Source: Pisolithus tinctorius
Lineage: Eukaryota > Basidiomycota > Agaricomycetes > Boletales > Pisolithaceae
NCBI GenBank assembly: GCA_024663395.1
Contig: JANFAH010000051.1
Location: 372,001-436,000 of the forward strand
DNA: 64,000 nucleotides
Direction of reading: 5' to 3'
Each line of letters starts with the position of its first letter. The first letter of the stretch is position 1. The notes beneath the pieces are model-generated. The model did no database searches. It worked only from the letters and a program-made list of their open reading frames with translations, and was not told the origin of the DNA. Position numbers and translations under genes: made by a program. Positions 58,362 through 64,000 of the stretch are shown here, one piece after another.

Positions 58362-58919
58362 TCATGAACGGGGCTCTGATGGAGGAGGAGGAGAAGGGGG
58401 AATGTCTTCTGCTGGATCTTGCAGTAAGAAGGCAAGATGCATGTCATACTCGTCATGAATGCGATCAGGGAGGCTGGAGGACAGTAGATTATACTGCAGC
58501 TGTCGCAATGCGGGAAGAATGATGGACGAGACTGGAATAAAGACGGTGCAGGGAGCAGGGAGGAACGATCCATATGCTTCGTCAACCGGGGAGACTGAAA
58601 CGACCACATAAGACCTTTCTAACCGAGTGACAGACCTGAGGCGACCAAAGAACGTCCTTCTGGAAGTCATACTGACAAGGAGAACACGCTGACCAAGCTG
58701 CATGGGACGAGACGGGGCTGACAATGACGGGATGAACCAGGGGGCTTCAGGACGGAAGCTGGTGGGAATGCCTGGCAGATATACGTAGCCACTGTCTCTG
58801 GCAAATGAGACAAGCGAGATGACTGACGAAGAGGTGGCCATGATTGATGGACCTCGCAAAATGAGCGTCTGACGGATGGAGTGCTGTAGAAACGCGTAGG
58901 GTGCGAGGATCCTCTCCAA
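58362..58919 (-). CDS. Hypothetical protein, 185 codons
   Basis: An open frame on the minus strand begins MERILAPYAFLQHSIRQTLI and ends in a proline-rich tail (EDIPPSPPPPSEPRS). It contains QRVLLVSMTSRRTFFGRLRS and HDEYDMHLAFLLQDPAEDIP, which read like a folded domain. I do not recognise it. It may be one exon of a longer gene. Confidence 0.4.
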   Translation of the reverse strand: MERILAPYAFLQHSIRQTLILRGPSIMATSSSVISLVSFARDSGYVYLPGIPTSFRPEAPWFIPSLSAPSRPMQLGQRVLLVSMTSRRTFFGRLRSVTRLERSYVVVSVSPVDEAYGSFLPAPCTVFIPVSSIILPALRQLQYNLLSSSLPDRIHDEYDMHLAFLLQDPAEDIPPSPPPPSEPRS

Positions 58920-59303
58920 ATTTGGAAGGAAGAATCGTGGGGCTGAGCACTTTAAGCGAGCATGGGAACGGAGTCGATATCTTTGGAAATGGTGGAGATA
59001 TGACGAAAACCGGAATGCCGTACATGGGCGCTAAAAACCTTTAATGCGCGCTTAACTCGCTTCCTCTTTTCTCTTTAGCACTGACGACTCGATCTTGTGC
59101 GAAGGATGACTGTTCACGTCCAACAGTCTTTCTATGCATGAGGCCTTTAGTCTTCATCTGCATGCACGGGCATTGCACGCAACTCGTCAACGAGTTAGGC
59201 AGAGTCAGCTATAACCATGTCCACAACACCTTTGGTGTGTGACAACGCACGATGTGGCAAAGGCAAGACGACGTGCACGGCCACACATTCATCAACACCG
59301 CTC

Positions 59304-59876
59304 TCAGGGCTCTTTGAGTCCAGCCCAAGTAGAGGGGTAGGAGGCCTGGGTCGCTTGGCAGCAGAAACATCTTCCTAGGAAAGAGTGATGAGATGACCCA
59401 ATGGATAAAGTGATATGGACCCGTGAACAGACCTGACTAGGGAGAGCACCTGTGGCGCTTTCGGCGATTTTGACGATTTGCCAGAAACGGGTTGGGGACA
59501 GAGATGACGAAGACGAGGCAGAAGCCATGTAAGTGATCAGACTTGGAGAGTGTGAATACGATCCCGAAGGCGAGTACCTTGAACCGGGCATAGAGGGTGG
59601 TATCAGAGCCATCGAATGCGGCCCACCAGCATTGACGTTGGGTGAATATTGAAAATGGTATATCGCTGAGAAGATTTTGACCGGGCACGGTCGAGATGTC
59701 TGCAGGCCATGGGAAGGGTGGGGTGGAGGCGAGAGTACGGCCGGGGGGACAGTATACGTCTCTGTTGCTCTAGCGCGTACTAGGAAGTCATCAAACATGA
59801 TGCCATTACTTCTTCCACCTAGCGCAATCCTGCGTCCTGCGCCTTGGGAACACGAATGGATGCCCAGAGGACACAC
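59304..59876 (-). CDS. Hypothetical serine/proline-rich protein fragment
   Basis: A 190-codon minus-strand frame is rich in Ser and Pro (MASASSSSSLSPTRFWQ). There is no domain. Low complexity makes a chance open frame possible. It may belong with the frame at 60,225-61,058, whose composition is similar. Confidence 0.25.
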   Translation of the reverse strand: MCPLGIHSCSQGAGRRIALGGRSNGIMFDDFLVRARATETYTVPPAVLSPPPHPSHGLQTSRPCPVKIFSAIYHFQYSPNVNAGGPHSMALIPPSMPGSRYSPSGSYSHSPSLITYMASASSSSSLSPTRFWQIVKIAESATGALPSQVCSRVHITLSIGSSHHSFLGRCFCCQATQASYPSTWAGLKEP

Positions 59877-60224
59877 AGATCACCTCGGCATGTTCCGAGT
59901 CTGGATGTCTAACTCGTCACAATTCAATACAGCAATACAACACATGTTTTCTCTGAATCTGCCTAGAACTAAGGTCGTATAGAAAAAAATCTCGTTCGTT
60001 ACAATTACAGCAGGAGTGGGAAGTAAGGGCTCAATAGCTCAGCACTAAAGTTTTCTTTTTGCCCTGCCTTGGTCGGTAATTATCGTTTTCCTGGTCACCC
60101 ACGATGGGTCTCCATTGTCCAATAACTTTAGATGATATCCGGGCAACACTGGATGACAAGCGTTGATCTGAGCGTCAGCCCATTTATCACCTAACCAGAT
60201 CCAGACCTGAAACGTGCCCTTGCT

Positions 60225-61058
60225 TCAATCTTGGTGAACATATAAGTCCGCTGTATTTGGTGGGTATTCGTATGCATGGGGAACCTCAGGTGGCGAGTCC
60301 AAGGGCTGGCCGCCAGCTGACTTGTAGAAAACAACCCACTCTTTCTTGCCCCTAATAGCCTTCCGCGTGCACCTCAAAGGTGAGACTTTACCAACCAAAG
60401 GAACCAAAGGAGGGGCTTCCGGCTGTGACTCTACAACCACAACGGGGGGCGAGTTTGTCACCGGTCCAGGCGTGTGGAGAGAGCTGAATGAGAAAACAGG
60501 AGCAGGCTGATCGTGGGTTGGGACGGCTGAGATTTGTGACTTCGTACCACTCAAACCTTCTGTTGCGGTGGGAAGCTTGTCCGGAGGACAAGTAACTACG
60601 ATTGGTATTGCATCCTTCCCAGAAGCCTGACAAGGGCCTTGGGAGTGGACGGTCTCCACACGATCCTGAACACCAGTGGTGGATTCGGAGTCATCACTAC
60701 CGGTGAGACTGCCGAGAGAGGTGAGAGAGGACAGAGTCGAGCAAGGGGCCACCAGTCCAGATCTCGCTAGAGGGTTGACAACGCCACCGAGATGGTTGCT
60801 AGTCGAGTCGATAATTTGGGCCACAGGTGAGGTCACTGAAGGAGATGCCTGGGCGGTGGCTACAAATTTTGTGTTTACAAAGGTGCGACCCTCGGTTGGA
60901 CCCGCCAGCGGGTTGGGGGTCATGTAAGGAATGGGCAGTTTGCAAGTAGACGAGGAAAGGCCTGTAGTATTACCCTCAAACGGACATCGTATGCCTGGCA
61001 TAACCTCTGAACTGTACTTCGTTCGAGATGGATGAGCAGCTGTGGCTTGATTGTGCAA
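60225..61058 (-). CDS. Hypothetical protein, 277 codons, Ser/Pro/Thr-rich
   Basis: This open frame on the minus strand (MHNQATAAHPSRTKYSSEVM to YPPNTADLYVHQD) is mostly disordered in character. A more conserved-looking C-terminal segment reads RCTRKAIRGKKEWVVFYKSA. Upstream sequence may add exons. The family is unknown. Confidence 0.4.
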   Translation of the reverse strand: MHNQATAAHPSRTKYSSEVMPGIRCPFEGNTTGLSSSTCKLPIPYMTPNPLAGPTEGRTFVNTKFVATAQASPSVTSPVAQIIDSTSNHLGGVVNPLARSGLVAPCSTLSSLTSLGSLTGSDDSESTTGVQDRVETVHSQGPCQASGKDAIPIVVTCPPDKLPTATEGLSGTKSQISAVPTHDQPAPVFSFSSLHTPGPVTNSPPVVVVESQPEAPPLVPLVGKVSPLRCTRKAIRGKKEWVVFYKSAGGQPLDSPPEVPHAYEYPPNTADLYVHQD

Positions 61059-61390
61059 TCCACCACGCCTACCATTTTATATGGTAAATGACGATGTAAA
61101 CTTGAGTGGCTTAGTAGACATACCCATTATGAGATGGTGAAACAGAGTAATTCGTGAGCAAATGCTTTGACGATCCAAGACGGCTTCGAGTAATAGATGG
61201 ACGATAGCTAAAGGAAGGTGTGAACAACAAAGCACAAGCATCGGCCTAGTGATACGAACTTTGCGATGCTCAAGTAGGAAAGATGTGGCTTGGAACGCTG
61301 GCGGTGGATGGGAAATACCTGCCTCAAGATAGGGACTTCCTACCTGAAGTTAGCTTCAGAACAAACTAGGACACAAGTCTCACATCTCGC

Positions 61391-62564
61391 TCAAGGGAAA
61401 CACCAGAACGATGGGGGGTCTTGGCAAAGAACGTGCGAGGAGAAGGTGGCTCTAACATCGCTTTTACCAGAAAGCGTTGAGAGGGTGTAAGAAACGACTG
61501 ATGGTAGCGGAGAGTGGCAATGGGATGAGAGAGAGCCTGAAAGGCGTTGGAAAAAGTAAGTTTGAGTTCCCACGCCTTGTGGGTTATTGGAACAAAACCC
61601 CACCCCCGTCGTCCTTGTCATTTCAGTGGTTCTGAACACATCCTGTAACAGAAACATCTTCATGAGGTAATCGGAGCTCCGAGTGTGACGTTGAAAGACA
61701 CATGGCATCGTCTAAGTCAGTTGTCATGGCCTGGTTGAAAAGGGAAGAGGCGATATCAGCCCTGCTCGTTGGATGGATGGACCACCGACGTAGCCTGATC
61801 AAGAAAACATGCCCTGCGCAACTGAGGCATGCGTGCCTGTTACTGAAACTTCGTCCAAAGGCCATGAGCAAGGTGGAGAGATATGCCACGATCGGGATGT
61901 CCTGTTGGACAGAGCTCTAGCACTGTGCGTCCAAGCGGGATGGCTTCTTCTTCCAAGCCATCGACTACCCGAAGCTTAGCATGTCTATTGAACAGACAGA
62001 GAGCAAGTTCACGGAGGGATGAAGACCAATCAGGACCAATCATTGAGAACCGATCAGAATGTCCAGGGGGATGTCGTTCTGAAGCTTGACGGAGCAAGTC
62101 ACTCACCTCCCCCCCCAAGTCGCAGATCGCAGCCTTTTTCGCAAACCTCCTCCTGAGGTCGCAAGCAAGGTTGTGAAGAGGTATGCCATGGTCAGGATGG
62201 CCTGGCAGACAGAGCTCTAGTCCTGCGCGTCTGAGTATAATACCCCTTGATTTTCATATCTATTCGAGAGACAGAGAACAAGTTCACGGAGCGACGAAGA
62301 CCAACGTTGATGCCCAGGGGGACGTAGTTCCAACGCTGCACGGAACAGCTCAATTGTTCCCCCCAACTCGCATATGGTAGCCTGTTTCACGAAACTCTTC
62401 GAGCGGTCGCAAGCGAAATTGTGGAGAGATGAGGGAAACGTTGCCTGTTGAAGCCACCAGGATAATATACACAGCGGAAATGGTTCTGTGATCAAACCAG
62501 GTTCGGTGGTCAGTTGCAATAAGATAGGAATAGTTGAACCATACATTATCCTTGGAAACGACAA
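61391..62564 (-). pseudogene. Decayed CHAT-type TPR repeat array
   Basis: Broken minus-strand frames contain degenerate copies of the mushroom-type TPR unit 'ALELRPPGHPDRSSSLNNLA...RF': GTIELFRAALELRPPGH and SSSLRELVLCLSNRYENQG (about 62,250-62,390), then GRTVLELCPTGHPDRGIS and SSSLRELALCLFNRHAK (about 61,880-62,030). In Agaricomycetes, arrays of this unit normally precede a C-terminal CHAT protease domain. No CHAT domain is visible here and several stops interrupt the array. It is a relic of a third class of death/immune-type genes. Confidence 0.6.
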
Positions 62565-62827
62565 AATAACGGGGTGAGCGATCTTGAGTGATCAGAACAT
62601 GCATTCATCGTTGGCATCAGATGTTGCGTAGTCATGCCTGCCAGATATGATAGCACGAGAAGGAAAACTAAGCAACGAACAACAATCTACTAATGCTAAG
62701 GCTTGACACGAGTACATTGAGAGGTGACGTGTACCAGGGGCCAAGCATGCACACGCCTGCAAGTAGTAACAGCTATCCACAAGTACACCACAGAACGCGT
62801 TCCTTCTAATAGGATAATGATCCAAGC
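62565..62827. other. Spacer
   Basis: Nothing recognised between the TPR relic and the next gene. Confidence 0.3.
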
Positions 62828-64000
62828 CTAAGAACTGCGTACCTCGCTACTTGCAAGCTTCCTCCCTTTCACGCCCTTGAATTTCTCTGCTACCCTAGAA
62901 ATGTGTGATATGTTCCGCATGGAGTACAAGCGAGGGGATGAACTGTAACTTACCTCAAAACAGCCTCCGTGTGTGATAAATCCACCTCTGGAAGTATGTT
63001 GAGCCTGACTTTATCATCGTCATCCAGATTGAGGAGCCAGGTACTATCATAGAAGTTGCTCGGTAAGCCTGGGACTGCCGCACCTGCTGATTCCACCCAG
63101 CATGAAGGGACCCGCGTATGTGGGAAAGCACCACGTTTGGCTTGGCCATTCGCATTGAACCGGGTGGAAAGATGAATAAGATCAAACACTCGTAACCAAT
63201 CGGTAGCCATCTGAGAGTGCCAGTTCAGTCGCGTAATGGCATATCGCTTCAAACCAGGCAGGTGGTCGGACTCGTCGCCACTCATTGCATCATGGGGCAG
63301 GGTTTTCCAAAGGGGCTTAAAGTGCGCAAGGTCCAGATGTGCCGAGCAAGCATTTGCCCGACGATGTCACAGCTATGAAAGGCAGCCAGAATTCAGCAGA
63401 GTCCTACGCCATGTCAGAAGAAATCTTACCGAGTGGCGTCTCTGATCTCTTGCATTCTCCTTTTCTTCGTCACGCTTAATTTGCAGCTGCTCGTCATCAG
63501 GGTCACTATCGGCTTGCAAATCCGTGTACTGCGCACGTAGGGTGCACAGGTGAGTCCGGAAGACTTTCTTAATAGCGCTTTTGTTTGGAGAACCATACCA
63601 TCCACATTCAAAGAAGTGAGATGCAAAGACTTCTGTAGCACATTTGTTCCAGTCCGAAGAAAGCGGTCCTTGGAAGTCCAAACAGAAGTCCTCAGCAGTG
63701 GGCCCTCCACGCCCTGTAGCAGCATATAGTGCAGTTTCTTGTGATGACGCGACGCTCGCCATTGGAAAAGGACGCCACTTGTTCCCTCGACCTAGTAGGT
63801 GGACTGCATGCTGCCGCACGTTCTCCTGTAAGACATTAATCCTAGTATCAAGATACATCACCCAGGGTGCTAGACCTACCTGTAAAACGAGCGTCACACC
63901 ATCTCGGTATTTTCGTTCATAGTTGGGCACCTGCTCTTCCTCAGGGTTAAGCGTGGGGTTGGCAGGTGTGACCGTAGATAGCCCTTTCGGGGCTGGAGAC
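62828..64000 (-). CDS. MSGDESD-type Agaricomycete protein of unknown function, 5' partial
   Basis: The first visible exon is open to the right edge and reads NPEEEQVPNYERKYRDGVTL, then a GTAGGT donor (63,880). The next exon has LQENVRQHAVHLLGRGNKWR, SDWNKCATEVFASHFFE and a coiled-coil charged stretch (QLQIKRDEEKENARDQRR). A later exon has MSGDESDHLPGLKRYAITRL and MATDWLRVFDLIHLSTRF, ending AVLR at a GTAAGT donor (62,954). A last short exon VAEKFKGVKGRKLASSEV stops at 62,828. The order matches a family of hypothetical proteins, abundant in mushroom genomes, with an MSSDESD motif, as I recall it. Function is unknown; the family's copy number suggests an association with mobile DNA. Confidence 0.6.

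Overview
The window is genomic DNA from a filamentous basidiomycete, most probably an Agaricomycete. Genes carry many short introns of about 45-70 bp with GT...AG ends. Housekeeping proteins are fungal in type: adenylate kinase, WBP1/OST48, CDC42 and EMC4. The accessory genes belong to families expanded in mushroom-forming fungi: NACHT-WD40 NLRs, WD40-TPR-HET fusions, basidiomycete 2OG-Fe(II) oxygenases, CHAT-type TPR repeats and a prolific 'MS(S/G)DESD' family. I cannot name the species.

Layout. Positions 1-40,475 are a tandem segmental duplication with a unit of about 21.8 kb. Unit A (1 to about 18,695) is cut by the left edge of the window. Unit B (about 21,945-40,475) is complete to its right end. 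Each unit holds, in the same order and orientation: a NACHT-WD40 NLR gene (minus); a decayed 2OG-Fe(II) oxygenase (plus); a small OB-fold gene resembling the telomere protein TEN1 (minus, tentative); an F-box gene (plus); a multi-exon gene of unknown function (minus); a long WD40-TPR-HET gene (minus); a second decayed 2OG oxygenase (plus); and an unknown gene (minus). Between the units (18,695-21,940) lie older, more diverged relics of the TEN1-like gene and of the first oxygenase ('copy C'), so the locus has been duplicating repeatedly.

Homology to unit A stops abruptly at about 40,475, some 220 bp before the adenylate kinase start codon. From there to 52.5 kb is a compact, intact housekeeping block: ADK1, WBP1, a DUF6697-like gene, a proline-rich WD40 gene, CDC42 and EMC4. 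From 52.6 kb to the end the DNA is again accessory-like. It holds an AT-rich island with a 117-bp tandem repeat, unrecognised ORFs, a decayed TPR array and an MSGDESD-type gene running off the right edge.

Biology. NACHT-WD40 and HET proteins are the two protein classes best known for fungal non-self recognition and programmed cell death. Their co-duplication, together with NLR WD40 repeats that are almost identical except at a handful of surface positions, suggests a rapidly evolving allorecognition or immune cluster (inference). Most genes in the duplicated part are interrupted by single-base indels, often at different sites in the two copies. The single-copy housekeeping genes I could splice fully are intact, so either decay or uncorrected consensus errors in repeats must be considered.
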